A DNA stretch of 64,000 nucleotides from Bactericera cockerelli. Lineage: Eukaryota; Arthropoda; Insecta; Hemiptera; Triozidae. How positions within the stretch are numbered: position 1 is the stretch's first letter; each line of letters starts with the position of its first letter. The position numbers and the translations under genes were made by a program. Shown piece after piece: positions 44,289 through 58,800 of this stretch. The stretch is taken from the NCBI GenBank assembly GCA_024516035.1, contig CM044964.1, forward strand, positions 26,498,866 through 26,562,865, written 5' to 3'. The notes beneath the pieces were generated by a model, which saw only the letters and a list, made by a program, of their open reading frames with translations, was not told the origin of the DNA and did no database searches.

Positions 44289-44325
<37 letters not shown>

Positions 44326-46776
44326 TCGCTGAATTTGGGACTTAAACCCACCGCCTCCAGGTTTCAAGTCCGTCGCCTCTCGTTTAAAGGGAGAGGTCAA
44401 ATTTTGGGGTTTTTTTATTACACAAGGAAAAAAAAAATATTTTGACAAATAATTATGTTTGAGGAAAATCTTTATTTTTCTGTAATCGTAATCCCAAACA
44501 AACCCTGAGTTCCTTGGATGGGGGGACCATTAAAAATTCAAATTCTCGTGACGCTGGCTTTTCCCGGCCCCCTCAGGCTGGGTGGGTTAATGTGAGTAGC
44601 AGGTTGTGAGTTTCCTGCGAATGGAGGTAAAACCCCCGTCGTGATAAGACCATGGCATTTTAAAAGCGACGTTAACCCCACTTAAAAAAAAAAAAAAAAA
44701 CCCGGGGTTGGGTTTGGACAACATTTTTTTTGTTTAAAAAATTACCTTTTTAAATTTTAATTTTGTTTTTTTTAAAAATGTTTACAAATATTTTTTTTTC
44801 TATGTTCAAGTGAACATCAAAAACCCTTCATTACCTATCCTTTTCTTTATTTTTTTTTTCCAATAATGGATTTATTTGTAAAAACAAGGGGGTATTAGGC
44901 CAAAAACCCCACCAGTATATTTTTTTATTTTTTTTTTAAAAATTTAAAATCGACGCTGCTCCTCCGGTATTCATTTTTTTGAGTAAGAAATGCGCGATGC
45001 CATATGTTTTTTCACCCCCGGGGAGTATGCAACAAAAAACTGCACACTCAATAACTTTAAATTTTGGGGAAGCAGAAAAAAATCAAAATCTCATAATATC
45101 GAAAAATTTCACCGTTATCTCTTCTCGGAGCGGCGAATGTAGCTTTCAGAATCGCGAAACCGTGACCAAGTTCGAAACCCACTAAAGTCAAGTTTTTTTT
45201 CTTTTTTTCTTCTTCTTTTTCTACCTCTTGTGTTCTACAATACAAATTAAATAATCTAGTAATAATAACACTCTGTAGTAAAGTTAACCACCGGGCGGGG
45301 TTTGAGCTCAAAGCTTTTTCTACCCCCAAATCCTAGAGTTTTACTATTATGGGGCCCACAAAATAAAATTCCGGGGAAAATTCATGCAGGGGGTGGGATT
45401 CGAACTAATGGACCTCAACGCTCCCTGGATTACCAGACACGCTTTAACCACTTAACTCCCAATACACTACTAGTAGTAAAAGTAATTGTTTTTTTTTAAA
45501 TAAAATTATTCAATATTTGGCATATTGAAAACAAAAAAAAATAAAAATAACGCTTAAACAATATAAATAAAAAAAACATCAACGAAAAAAGCAAGGGACA
45601 TGGTCTTCTAAATTAAACTTTTAGGGGTTTCGTTTTTTTATTTATTATTTACATACTTATGGATGTGAAAATTGAAAACACACACAAATACACAGTACAC
45701 ACTTATTAAAATACTAGGTCAAAATAGATCTAAAAGAGATTGGGTGGGAAATTACTATTTTTATTATTCAAAATTTTGTTGGATATAAATGGACATAATG
45801 ACAGTAAAAAAATTATTTTAAATGAAAAAAAAGGAAAAAATATAACAAAAAAATAAAAAAAGTATAAAAAAAATATAAAAACATATCCCTTTTAAAGGGC
45901 GGTTTTTTTGCCTATGGAAAACTTTTCCCCCAACCCTTAATTGGGGCTTTCTTGTGGGACTCCACGTTTATAATAATAATAATTGGTCAGGCAAAAAAAA
46001 TTCGAGGGGGGTTTACCCACCATTCGTTTCGTTGGGCACAAACCCAGTTACTCCAAATTCACCTAACCAATATTTCAACCATCCTGAGTGCGGCCGGGAC
46101 AATCCCCATACATACAGATTTCCCCTCGATTTAATCGAACCACCGCGTTTACCGCAAAACTATGTAAAAAAATTTTTCAGACGAAATCTTACTTGAAAAA
46201 GGGGCAAGAAAGATTTGCTCAAATAATAGCACCACGAATCTGTTTTTTTTTTCCTCTCTCTTAATGACTTTTTTTTTTCCTTCTTTTTCCACTCAAACTA
46301 TTTTCTCTTTCTTTTTTTTATTTTTTTTTTCACCACAAGTGCAATACAGTTGTAAATTTCTTTTTCTCTCTCTCTCTCTCTACTAAATGACCTTTTTTCT
46401 TTTTCTATTTTTTACTCAAATATTTTTTTCTTCTTATTTCACTATTTTTAAATCAAAGACACCCACGTACATACTATAGGTACTGTGCGATTCCCCAATT
46501 ATTTATTTTTCGATATGCGTTTAACAAAGACAAAAAATTACTTGGCTTTAACAAAAAAGGAAAATAAAATACTAATGTCAATAAAATACTTTCTCGTGTG
46601 ATAACTTCTATTATTTTTTATATTCTTTATGTATACAAGGTTTCAATTGTTGATAATTCCATGTAAATATTATGAACTAATAATTTTATGGCTTTTTAAA
46701 AAGTTTTTGGCAATTGTTTGATTCTATGTATTTAAATTTCAAAGTTGATCCCCAAAGGGGCACCCATTCCCCCCCG

Positions 46777-46809
<33 letters not shown>

Positions 46810-49800
46810 CGAAAACTTCCCGATTTTAATATTAGAAATTCATTGGAAGTAAAATTTTTTAAAAATAAAAAAAAAAAAAGTTTCCCCTTGAAAATTAAAA
46901 GATAATACTTACGTTTTTTACCTTTTTATTTATACTAACAGTTGCGAGATTTGGGCTGCTTATTTTTTAAAACCCTGTATATGATAGTAATGATGATGAT
47001 GTTACCAGTGATGACTTTCCCCTTTGGGACATGTCAGGGACAACGTGCCCCCTTTTTCTCGAGTATGAAAAATTTTCGTTCCCGAGTATTTCAGTGATAT
47101 ATTGGGATAGTGTTCTCGAGATTTTTGGGAGGGAAATGGTATGAAAACACCCCAACGAGGTACTTTCCCGCTTTTTGTGTAAAAAAAATGTGGGGTGATT
47201 ATACTGATGTGTGTGAAGAATTCGCTACAATGCCATTTGGGAAATTTGGCCAGCCTTGGGTTGAAAGGAATGTTTTTTATTTTTTTGCCCCATGGTTAAG
47301 CACTCGCTTGCATGGGGAATTGCGGAAAAGGTCCCGGGTTTGCCCCCCCGTGCCGACAAAATTTGTATTCTTAATTTGGTTACAATTTTTTTGAAAGGGG
47401 ATCCCTTTCCGGTGGCTCGTGTTGACCCAGCCCCCTAAAGGGGAAGTATTGTGTCACTTCTCCCCCATCACGGGGAGGCATACTCCGGAGGGGCAGGCTA
47501 AAACACTTTTCCCTCCAACTGGGGAAAAAAAGGGGTTTTAAAAAAAATTCCCCCTTGAAACCCAATAGCAACGAGTTTTGAAAAAAATTTCCTTGTAACT
47601 ATGCCAACAAAATTTTTATTTTTTTCAACCCGTGTCCCCAAAATTTTTCCATAAAATTCAGGGGAACCCCCTTTGGGCCAGGTTGGGGTTCCCCTTGTTT
47701 TTTTTTTTTTCCGTGCTTTTAATCCTTGGATTTTGACAAAGTTTTTTAAAATTACTAAATAGTTAGGAGTGAATAAAAAAAAACAGTATTTTTTTTAAGA
47801 AAATTTAAAACCTAAAAGAAACAACTATCATTGTTTCGTGATGATTTTAAACCCAAGCCCCCCTGATGCTTTCAAAATTATATCCCTATTAGTTTTTTTT
47901 ATTTTTGGGGGGTCGGCTTTGTTCAACCCGGGTTGGGGTTTTGGCTGGAGATTTTTTTTGGGGTGGATCCCCTTCCTAACTTTATTTGTTTTCAACGTCC
48001 TATAAAGGAGGGGGGTTTTTGGGGGGGAAAAAAATTCGTCCCCTTACTCATTTTAAATCACCCCCTAAAAATTGCCAGCCCACGTTTTTTGGAGAAAAAT
48101 TTTTTTTTTTTTAAAAAAAAGGTCCCCCCAAAACCGGGGGATCAAAACTAGGGGTCTCTGGGGCATTCATTTTTTGTTAAAACCCACACAACCTTGAAAA
48201 ATATTTAATCAGTTTAGCGTCCCTTTTTTTTTTGTTTTTTTTGTAAAACAAATTTTTTGTTATAAAAACCCCTTGTTGATTTTTGACAAAAAAAATTAGT
48301 TACCCCCCCAGGTAAAATTTTTTAATAGGAGAAATCCTTTTAAATTTAAACCTTTCCTACAGAGGAAATAGTTCCGATTATGGATGCCTCGTTTTCTTAA
48401 CGATTTGCCGCGGAAAATTTATTTATCAACTTAATCGGAGTAATCAGGTACAATACGGGTACTTATTGATCTTATCATAAATAAAAGGGGGATGGGAAAA
48501 AAGAAGTTAAATTTTTTTTAGTCCGGATAATTCTTTAAAAAAAAATTTTTTTTCTGCCTCCCCCCTCATGCCAAAAATTTTTTAAGCCAAAAAAAGTGGT
48601 TTTTTGCTTGGGGTTTTTTTGATAAAAAAAGTTTTTTACTTTTTTTTTTTGTTTTTTTTTTGAGGACAAAAATTAAATCTAAAACAAAAAAATTTTGGTT
48701 TTTCTTTAAATTTTTTTTAAAAAAATTACTTTAATTTTTTTTTAAAAAAAAAAAGTTTTTATTGAAAAATTTTCACACTTTTTTTCATTGGGAAATTTTT
48801 TTTGATTTTAAAAATTTAAATTTTTTTCTTAAAAATTTTTTTTTAGGAACCAAATAGAAAAATTTTTTTTTTTAATAAATAAAAAAACCGTCTTTTTTTT
48901 TGATGTATTTTTAGATTATACGACTTATCGTGCTACTATTGCTACTCTATGCTTTTTTTTTGGGAAACCCCCAAATTTAAAAGAAAAAAAAAATATAATG
49001 TGGAAAAATAAGAAAAAATAATTTTTTGCATTTCTAATAAAATGAGTTTTTCGAATGTTTTTTAATAAAAAAAAAAGATTTTTTTTTAAACAAAAAATTA
49101 AAAATTTTAAATAAAAAAACTTTTGGCCCCTTTTTAAATAAAGAAAAAACTATTCTTTTAACCTATAAGACCAAAAAAAAAAAAGAAAAAAAAAATTTTT
49201 TAATAGGAAAAATAAAAGAATATCATTTAATGTAAAAAGCTTTAGGTATCTGCCAAAATTTTTTTCAAAAAATTTTTAAAAAGGATCTGAAAAAAACCCA
49301 AAATAGATTTTAAATTTGATAAAATTTTTATGAAAAATGTAAAAAAAAAAAATAAATTTGAACCTGCGAAAAAAAAAGTAGGATAGTTAAAAAAAAACCC
49401 AAATTTTTTTTATTAAGGGACAAACCCGGGGAGAGAAAAAATTTAGGAAAAAAGAATCCCCCCCTTTTTGTTAAAAATTGAAAAGAAAAAAAAACCCTTG
49501 GGGGAAAAATTTTAAAAAAACTAAAAAACAAAATTGAATTTAAAAACCCTAATGAGACTGAAAATCAAATACGGGGGGGGCAAAATTTGGAAACCCCTGA
49601 ATTTTTTTTGAAGGGTTCTTGGGAAAAATTTAAAAATTTTGTAAAAAAAAAAGGGGGTAAAAAGGGGCCCTTTTTTCTTTTAGAGTGGGGTCGTTTTTTG
49701 TTCCCGGGCCCCCCCCATTTTGGGCCCCCGGGGGCCAACAAATTTTTTTTAAAAAATACAAACCCCCCCTTGCGAACTTTTTAAAAAAAATTTTCCCTTT

Positions 49801-52800
49801 AAAATTTAAAAATACTTTGGGTTTAAAATTTTTTTTTTTTTAAATATTAATTTTTGAAAATTTGGGCCCAAAATTTTTGTTTTATGCAAAATTTGGGAAA
49901 CCCCCCTGAATTTTTTAAAAAAGGGGTTTTTTCTAATAAATTTAAAATTGTTACGGTAACTTGGTAATTAGACCTTATTTTAAAAGGCCCCCCGTTTTTT
50001 TTTTCCCGGCCCCATGTCGGGGTCGGGGGGGCCCAATTTTTTTTTAAAAATCCCCAAACCCCCCTTCGATACTTTTTTAAAAAAGGGTTTTAACCCCCCC
50101 CGATTTACCGGGGCAAAATTTTAAATTTACTGGAAACCCCTTTAAAAAGATTTTGGGGGGGTTTTTTCCGCTTTATGCATACAAAAATTTTGGGACGCCA
50201 TTTCAAACAGTTTAATATTAAAAAAAAAAAATTTTTGGGCCCAATGTATTTTTTTTTTAAAGCCCTTTTTCCAAAAATGTATCGAAAGGGGGGGGTTCGT
50301 TTTTAAAAAAAATGAATTTCCCCCCCGGGCCCCCCAACAGGGGGGCCGGTAAAAAAAATCCCCCCCCCCCCTAAAAAGAATTTCTTTTTGGGGGGTTTTT
50401 CCTTAAAAAATTTTTAAATTTTTTCCAAAGAAGCCTTTCGAAATTTTTAAAAAAGGGGTTTTCCAATTTTTGGGCCCCACCCTGTATTTTAAAAAATTAG
50501 AAAGTAAAAATTTTAAGTTTTGCAAGAAAAAAAAAAATTTAAAAATCCGGGGACGGGAGTCCAAAAAAAAAAGGGGCAAATAGAAAAAAAAAGGGAAAAT
50601 AAAAATTTGGGAAACCCCTTTTACAGAAAAACTTAAATCTAATAGGAAAAAAAAATACAAAAACCAATTAGGGACAAAAACATTAAAGGAAAATTTTTTA
50701 AAATAAGGTTTTTAAAAAAAAAAAGGATCTAAAAAACTTTTATTAGGACCCTGTTGTGCTTTAAAAATTTTTTTTTTTTCTGTTTAAAAAAACATTTTTC
50801 AAAAAAAAGAAACGCCAAAAAAAAATTTCTAAAACCTTTTTAAGGGGTTTTAAAATAAAAAGAAACCCCCCTAAATTTAAAAGAAACCAGACCAAAAAAT
50901 TTTAAAAATTTAAAAAAAAAACTTCCAGATTTTCAGCGAGCCCATTTTTTCAAATCAAAAAAAATTTTTTTTTAAAAATTGGGTGGGTGAATTGATTAAA
51001 TTTTTTGGAAAGGGTATAAAAAAGGGGGCTTTGGATGGTTTGGCAAAAAAAATTTGGTGGGGGAAAAAGGGGGAGCTTTTGTATTAAGTTATTTTTTAAA
51101 TTTTTTGTTGGGGGGAAATTTTTTAATTTGTAACAAAAAATTTTACTTTAAAAAAACCTTAGTTGGTTTAAAAAATTAAAAAATTTCCTGTTTGTTTTCT
51201 AAGAGGGAAAATTTGGGGAATTTTTTCGTTTTAAACAAAAAATAAAACCGTGACCTAGAGGCTGAAATTTCTCGTTACCAGGGAAAAGCACGTTCAAAAT
51301 AACCAGGAAATTAATTTCACGTAACTTAAAAAAAAACCCCAAAATGCTGTAACCAGGGGAAAAAATAAAATTTCCCCCGTCACTTGGAAAAGGGGAAACA
51401 CTTCTTCACCCCCGAGGGGTACCCCCCGGGGGGCCCCCATCAGGGGGGGGAGGTGTCCCCCAGACGACCCCACGCGAGCCCAATCAAAGACCCGTGAGGG
51501 GATGGCCTGAGGGGTCTCCCGCCCCCTCTCCTCCTCCTTGCATTTACCCAAATTTTTGGAGATAAAAAAAAAAAATTTATGTTTTATTAAAAAATAAAAA
51601 AAAAAATTTTAAAAAAAGATCATTTTTACAAAATTTAATTCGCCCGGATTACAAAAAAATTGTAATTAAAAATTTTAAATTGATCTTTTTTTTTTATTTT
51701 TTTTTTTTTTACATCTTTCATTTTTTTTTTTTTTTATTGTTATTAATTCTTTGTTGATGGGTTGTTTTGTAAAAATTAAAAAAAGTAAAATAAATAAAAA
51801 GAAAACCCCAAAAAAAGCTTCAGCATTTTTTCTTCGTTAAAGGCAAGCGTTTTGGTTGTAAACCTAAAGATGGTTTTTAATAAGTTTTTTTTTGTTTAAA
51901 AAAATATAAATTTTATTGGAAAAAACAGAAAAAAATTTTTGTTTTTTAAATTACATATTATCTGATGTGTACATCCAATACAATTAATATTTCCCCCCAA
52001 AAAAGTAAAATTTTATTTTTGAACCCAAAATGTTTTTTATTTAAAATTTATTAATTCAAAAACCCCTTTTTTATTTTGTCCTGTTCAATATGGGGCCAAC
52101 GGTTCATTATGGAAAGGGAAAAAAATTTTTGGGCACGAATTTTAAAATTTTTTCCCCTTTACTTGAAAACCACGACCGGTCAAATAAAAAACTTTTTGTC
52201 TCAAAAGGGGTTTTGAAAAAATTTCTGGGGCCCCCAAAATTTTTGTTTTAAAAGTTTTAAGATCAAAAAACTAAACACGGGTAATTTTAAAAGCGACAAT
52301 GTTTTATGGGATTGGAGGTTTTTTCCAAAGCTTCATGAGATTTTCCTTTTAAGTATTTAAAGTTTCGCCGAAATTCAAAGGGTGAGCATTTTTCAGGTAA
52401 TCAAAAGATTCTGGGAAATATGAGTTTTTTTGCAAAAAAAAATTGGGTGTTTTATAAATTTTTTCCTTTTTGGGAAAAAAAAACAGCACCCCTGTTTGAA
52501 GCTTGTAGTTTTTTTTTTGGTTGACCAAAATTCCCCCCCATATAAGTGGAAAAAGCCCCCCTTTGATGATAAGAATTAACAAAAATTCATTAAATTGCGG
52601 TTTTTAAAAAAACGATGCAACAAACCGGGGTTAAGGGCAGAAAATGCCTGGGGGATTAACCTCCCCCCGGTTAAAGACAATTTGATTTTTTAAATTTAAA
52701 AAAAATTTTTTTTTTATTTTTTTTTGTAAATACTGTTAATTTTTTTATCTTTAAATTTTGTTGATTTTTTTTTTTAAAAATAAAGTGTAAAAAATAAACA

Positions 52801-55800
52801 ACGAACCAAATTTTTTTGTTGTTTGCTTGCCAGGGGGAATTTTTACGCCTTTTAATTTTTGCAAAAAACGCGATCTTGGTTGTTTGTACGCCCCTGTTTA
52901 AAAATTTTTTTTATTTTTCTTTTTACCCGGCCAAATTTCCGAAAAGAGGGGGCGTTTTTTTCCTTATGGTGCTTTCTTTTGCGATCAGGCGATTTTCACA
53001 TCATCCCTTGATGAAAATTCCTTTTACCCCCCAGCCCCCACATCACCCTCCCCTTCCCCTTCTTGGGGGCCCTTGGGGGAGCAAAAGAGGTAAGTGAATA
53101 AATTTTTTTTTAAAAAAAATTTAAAAGTAATTACTGTTATTGTTAATTGATAATTATAAGACTTGCTTAGCCGCCAAAAAGAGGCAATGCGGGGGCCATA
53201 CTTGGCACTTTTCCCCTGTAACCCCAAGGGCTTGATGGGTTTTGTATATGTTTTCCAAATAAACAATTCATTATTAGATTAAAATTTTTTAAGGGGTTTT
53301 TACGTCCTATTAATTTGGGGGTCATCTCGAGATCCCTTCGAAAAACTCATAAAACTGCTTAAACCAAACTTAAACCACCGGGGTTTAAAACAAAATCCGG
53401 GCATCACGAATCGCACCTTTTTGGACGTTCTTAAATCGTTGTTTTTCGAGAACCGATGCATTCAACGCGCCATCGTGAGGCGAAATTATTAGAGTTGGGG
53501 TCTCGAATAAAAAAAAAACACTTAAAGAAAACTTTCGCCAAAAGATTAAGCTAATCATCTCAAAAAAAATTTTTTTTTTGTCGGGAAACATTAGGGAAAA
53601 GGGGAAAGCTAAACAAAGAATGTCTACTGAAGAATAAACCAATATTAAAAAACAATACAAATACTTTTTTTGTACTCCCCCCCGGGGGCCCCGGGGGGTA
53701 AGAAAGTGATGGGCCCGCAGGCCCGACCATACCCCCCCCTGGTCGGCAATTAGGGGACCCCGGGCCCGGACCCGGCCGCAACTCTTTTTTTTCCCCCCCC
53801 GCGAAAAAAAATTTTTTGGTTCGAAAAAAAATATTTTTTCTCTTTTTTAAAAAAAAAAAAAAATTTATTTTCAAGAAGAAGAGTCCAAAAATGGCAAAGG
53901 CGAGGACCAACGTTTTGGGAAGAAATTTTCCAAAAAACTGGGTTCTTTTTAATCTGGCCGCGGAGTTTTTTTTTCCCTGTTTAAAGGACCCAAAAGGTTT
54001 TAATTGCCGACCCTTGCCCTGACCCCCAGACTTAGCCTCACCAGGCCGAGGATCTTTTATTGCTTAAATATCAGACCTAAATCATTTTTTTTGAAAAAAA
54101 AATACAATTAAAAAAAACTTTGTAAAATACAAATAATTCAAATTTCATAAAATTGGGGGTTCCGTTTAGGATTTAAGCTTATAAGGGGAAAATTTTTGGT
54201 CGGCTCTGGTCTCCAGCAAGAACCCGCTAGTGCTTAAAAATTTAAAAGGGGCCTCTACAGAAAGTTTCTAAAAGTTATTTTGGGGTTCAAAATTTCGTCA
54301 CACCGTTAAATTTCAAAAGACAAAAAGACCGAAAAACGACCAAAAAAAACGGAAAATTTGAAATGGAAAAATATACTTTTTAAAAATATATTTTTTCCCA
54401 AAAAAAAGTCATTGAACCCAAAGGGAAATTGTAAGTTTCTGAGTATTTTTGCCCCTGGATTGAATGGCAGAAATAATTATTTTAAAAAAAAAACTTAAAA
54501 ACCTTTTAGAAATATTCAAATTTTATCAAGGGGGATTACAATATCATTGTTTCGGTTACAACCTGAAAATGAAATAATAATAACCCTAAAAAATAACGAC
54601 AAGTAACCTTGCGAACTGCAAAAAAAACATTACCAACTTTATTGCCATATTCCTCGCTACTTGAATCTTGATAACAAAAGAAAGTGAGTTGTGACGTGAC
54701 TATTCTCATAACGAGAAGATTGTAGTATTTTCTGATGAAATTGAAATCTTTCGGATGAATGAGTAGTAACAATCAAGATACAATCAACAATGCTTGTTGC
54801 AAAAATAATCCCCTACATAATAATATTTTGTGGTGAAGCACAAGGCCTCTTCACAATTTTTGTGGGTAGCGTGAATACTAAGAGCCTTCTGTTCTTTTTA
54901 AATTCTTTACATTATTCCTCACTATTTGAATCTTGATAAAAAAAAGAAAGTGAGTTGTGACGTGACTATTCTCATAACGAGAAGACTGGAGTATTTTCTG
55001 ATGAAAATTGAACTCTTTCGGATGAATGAGTTGTAACAATCAAGATACAACCAAACAATGCTAGTTGCAATAATAATACCTACATAATAATATTATTTGT
55101 GGTAAAGCACAAGGCCTTTTCACAATTTTTGTGGGTAGCGTAAAAATTACTAAGACCCTCCTGTTCTTTTTGAATTATTTTCTATTAATTTCTTTTTACT
55201 CTGATAATGCCGCCACTGGTCGTTACTCATACAAGTAACACTCATTTTTCCTCAGGAGGTATGAGTTTACCCCGAACATCATGTACAGAGCAGAAAAAAT
55301 TCCTGCCCCGCGGGAATCGAACCCAGGTCATCATGGGTGCAATGCCTAGCGCGCTAACTCACTCTGCCACGGAGACTACCCCTAGTTAAGTAACGCCATA
55401 CAGGCACTGCCTACAAACCTACATAAGAATATTCTTAGTATAATAGTAAAAGTTTTTTTTAAGTTATGAAATTTGTGTTGATTACAATCGTAAAAAACCC
55501 AACTACTCAAACTTGGATCTGAACCACCGAACTTCAAATACAAGTCCGCCGCCTTATTGATGAAGCTACTGAGTATAATTAATAAAAAAAAAAACATCAC
55601 TCTTTCAAGAAAAAAAAAAAGATATTGATGATACAAGTGTATGACGTAAATGACAATGTACATACCTAATGACAAAAATAATTTATCATGGATTGATAAT
55701 GTTATAGTTATGATTATAGTGAAATAAGTTAAACAAGATTTATGATGATATGAAAGAAATAAAAAACGCTTCTGAATAAATAAACAGTTTGGTGGAACGA

Positions 55801-58800
55801 TACCCACACTGTCAGCGTCTTCTAATTTTCATATGACATGCAGAGAATGTTTCCTTTCTAGTCTTTGATACTGCCAATAAAACATTGTCCAAATAGTAGT
55901 AATAGATAATTGGATAAGTAGATAACATAACGTACAGAATAGAAAGTAAAAAGTTCCACCAATATTGAGATATGTCATTGTTGTTTAAAGAATGTCTCAA
56001 AGCAAAATATTGTATATCATCATTTGCTACATTTTTTTGGTGTACATTATTTTTATTAAAAGGTTTTTTTAGAATAGAATAGAAGATTTTTGCAAGAAAA
56101 AAGAAAGAAGGTGCCTACGTACAAAAATGAACAAAAGTAACAAGTAACCAAGAACAAAGAGTAACGAAAATCATCTCATGTAGATTGCATCTATGTTAAA
56201 AATTAAAATTCGCTTCGGGGTTACCGTCAGAGCAGCTTCCCCCCATCTTGCAAGTCATGTTTAGGGCATAGTTGAAGCAAAATTTCCAAAAAATCTCCCA
56301 AAAAAACTTTCAGCCATATGAATCACTTAAGATAAAAAGAAGAGAAAAAAAAACAAGCCACAAAAGCCTGGGGGGTTTTAGAAAACCTAATCGGAAAGAA
56401 TTACAAGATTCTTGAAAAGATATCCCAAAAACAATGATAATAATAAAAACCAGGTTGTCATTGTTCTACTTCAAACAACTAGTTGATGGGAACTAACTGG
56501 GAGTCTGCTTTTGGATAGATGGCAAGATTACCAAATGGATTAAAGTATTCGAGCTCGCAAAAATTTCACAAGAAATTCAAAATTCAGCTACTGGAAATTT
56601 TGTCATGCATGGGATTTTTAGGACCTATGAAACTTAATTTTTTGTATAATACCATTATTAATGAGAGAGAAAGATTTCTAAAACTTGTCAACCAACATTC
56701 AACATTAGTTCATAAAATTATATTTGCATGGTTAAGATGAGTCGGTCTGTAGATAAAAACTATGTGAGTTAAGAAAACATAAAAAAAAATTTGAAATAGG
56801 CGGTAAAAAAAAAAGGTAGACTAGACTATAAAAGAAGAGAAAAGCTAAGGAAGCCTAAGAAAGAAAATCTGGAGAAATTGAATAGAAAATATGGAAGGAT
56901 TCATGAAAGAAAGGGTTGTAAAAAAATGTATCCCCAAGTAGGTTTTGGGAAAATGGAAAGTGTAAGAAGAAAATCCGTCAGAGAGTCAGTCAATCAAAAC
57001 AGAAAAGTGAGAAGTTGTGAAAGATGTATAACGTACATATATTAACATGTGATAGGTGTAGAATTTTAGATTGACATTACAGCCAAGCTTTTGATCCGTC
57101 TTTCATAGATCGTAGAATGGACACGGAAGGAGCCCAGAACACTGGTTCTGGGCGTCCAAAGGGTTCACCTATATCAATCCTTGCATCACACATGGACTCG
57201 GAAAGTAAGCAAGTAAGTTCGTACAATGTTTGGTAAAACTTTTTGGTAGGTTCTTTCCATTAATGTTCTGAGTCAAAAACAAAAGCCGAATAAAATCAGT
57301 CAAAACAGAAAAGTGAGAAGTTGTACTAAAAGTACAAAATTTTATCAAAACATTACACGAAAGCTGTTTCAAGCAAATCCCTTATACACATTTGTGGTCA
57401 AATTCTGAATATTATTTTTGGTTTTTTTAAGTTATTTAAAGTTCTCTTTGCGAGTTGGGAAAGAACATTTATGATATTATTTTTCATAATTATTTTTAAA
57501 AGTGAAATCTATATTCTACGAGTATTATATTAATGTGGTGTTTTTTCAACTTTATAGTTATATACACCAATAGTGAAATAATTTTTGTTCCCAATGAACT
57601 TGCATAGAGCTCGAAGTTACAGAAAGTCTGATGGGAGTTTTTATATCCCAGCTTTATTGTTAAATCTTAATGAAGTTTTTTTCATAAATTGGGCAAACTT
57701 GTGCCCAGGATAAATGAAAGTATAAGTTTTCAACATAAAAATAATAACACTCTTTAGTGGAAGGGAACCACCAGGCGGGTTAATGCTCAAAGCATTTTCA
57801 AACCCCTACCCTCGAGTCTTATTATTATGTGACAAACTCAAGTTAATGAAGAAAAATTCATGCACTGGTTGGGATTCGAACCAATGGATCCCTATACTTC
57901 CTGGATTACCAGACTACCCCGTTAACAGATTCATTTCTGAACTTGAACTGTAAAATTTTGAACTTGAGTGACTCCTTGATGTGTCGAGCTGGGGCATAGA
58001 AATTACTTTATTAATATTCTCAACATAAACACGATTCATTTCTAATATAAATATACAATTTTGTGCATTATACATTCTAATAAAATGTACATTCTATTTG
58101 CGTATATTGTAGCGTTTATATTTTGCATGATCTTATCACATTCATCCATGTTATTATTCCTGGTACGTTATTATTTCTGATATTTCCAAACATACTTTAC
58201 TTTCTTTGCTTGTCCATGGTATTATATTGTATTTTTAATAAACCCACATTATTTCTGAACCCATATACCTAGTAACTAAAAGAAACTAATTTGAGTGAGA
58301 GTGCCAATCATTATCTAATTATAGACATTGAACATCATGACTGGCCATATGGCTATCTTCTAATTATCCTTCAAGGAAGTTTCCACCCATGGCTTTGAAT
58401 GTTTGACACAGAAAGTCAGACACCATTGAGATGGCCTACTGTCCGATGGCACTTACTGTAGTTTAATTGAAACATCTGTTCTTTTTAATAATAGTTCCAT
58501 GCCCATGAAATAGACACAGTACCTATTGACGGGTATCTGTATGTGTCTGGCAATTCAAAAAGGGAATGCTGTGAGCATAATGGGGTCTATCCCCGACGGC
58601 AACAAAATGGACGAAGTTTTCTATTTGTAAAAACTAAATAAAGCATTTTTTTATATTTAAAAAAAAAAAATAATCCAGCATCAGACGGTGGTGTAAAGAT
58701 TATATGGACTTCCAGATACAATGTCTAGGATCCTGGCATGTAAAAGCGCAATCTGTTCACTATCAAGAAAGTAAATTTCATTATTTTTACAACATTTAAT

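Larger units (their letters stand above)
41007..52736 (+). repeat. Assembly duplicate of 28453-40906, error-rich after about 42970
   Basis: 41007-42970 matches 28453-30417 with one visible difference, a G-run length at about 41750. From about 42970 the same order of features continues (retrotransposon end, SINEs, fold-back element at about 49571-50486, gene B last exon, LINE tail) but with constant small indels and homopolymer changes. A segment matching 35054-35783 is absent. The match ends where the first contig ends. Confidence 0.95.

Noticed and set aside
42682..44448. Short minus-strand ORFs in the second copy of the retrotransposon as new genes
   Set aside because: They are antisense to a damaged assembly duplicate.
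52816..53097. Plus-strand exon ending at AGAG/GTAAGTG
   Set aside because: The donor is good but the sequence is error-rich and the translation matches no family I know; no partner exon was found.
53385..53660. Minus-strand ORF reading ISPHDGALNASVLEKQRFKN as a gene
   Set aside because: The DNA (GCGTTGAATGCATCGGTTCT) is the 5S-like head of a SINE, in error-rich sequence.
53667..53910. Pro/Gly-rich minus-strand ORF as the missing Osiris exon
   Set aside because: It lacks the Lys-rich patch and Ala/Leu membrane block, and homopolymer errors make the frame unreliable.
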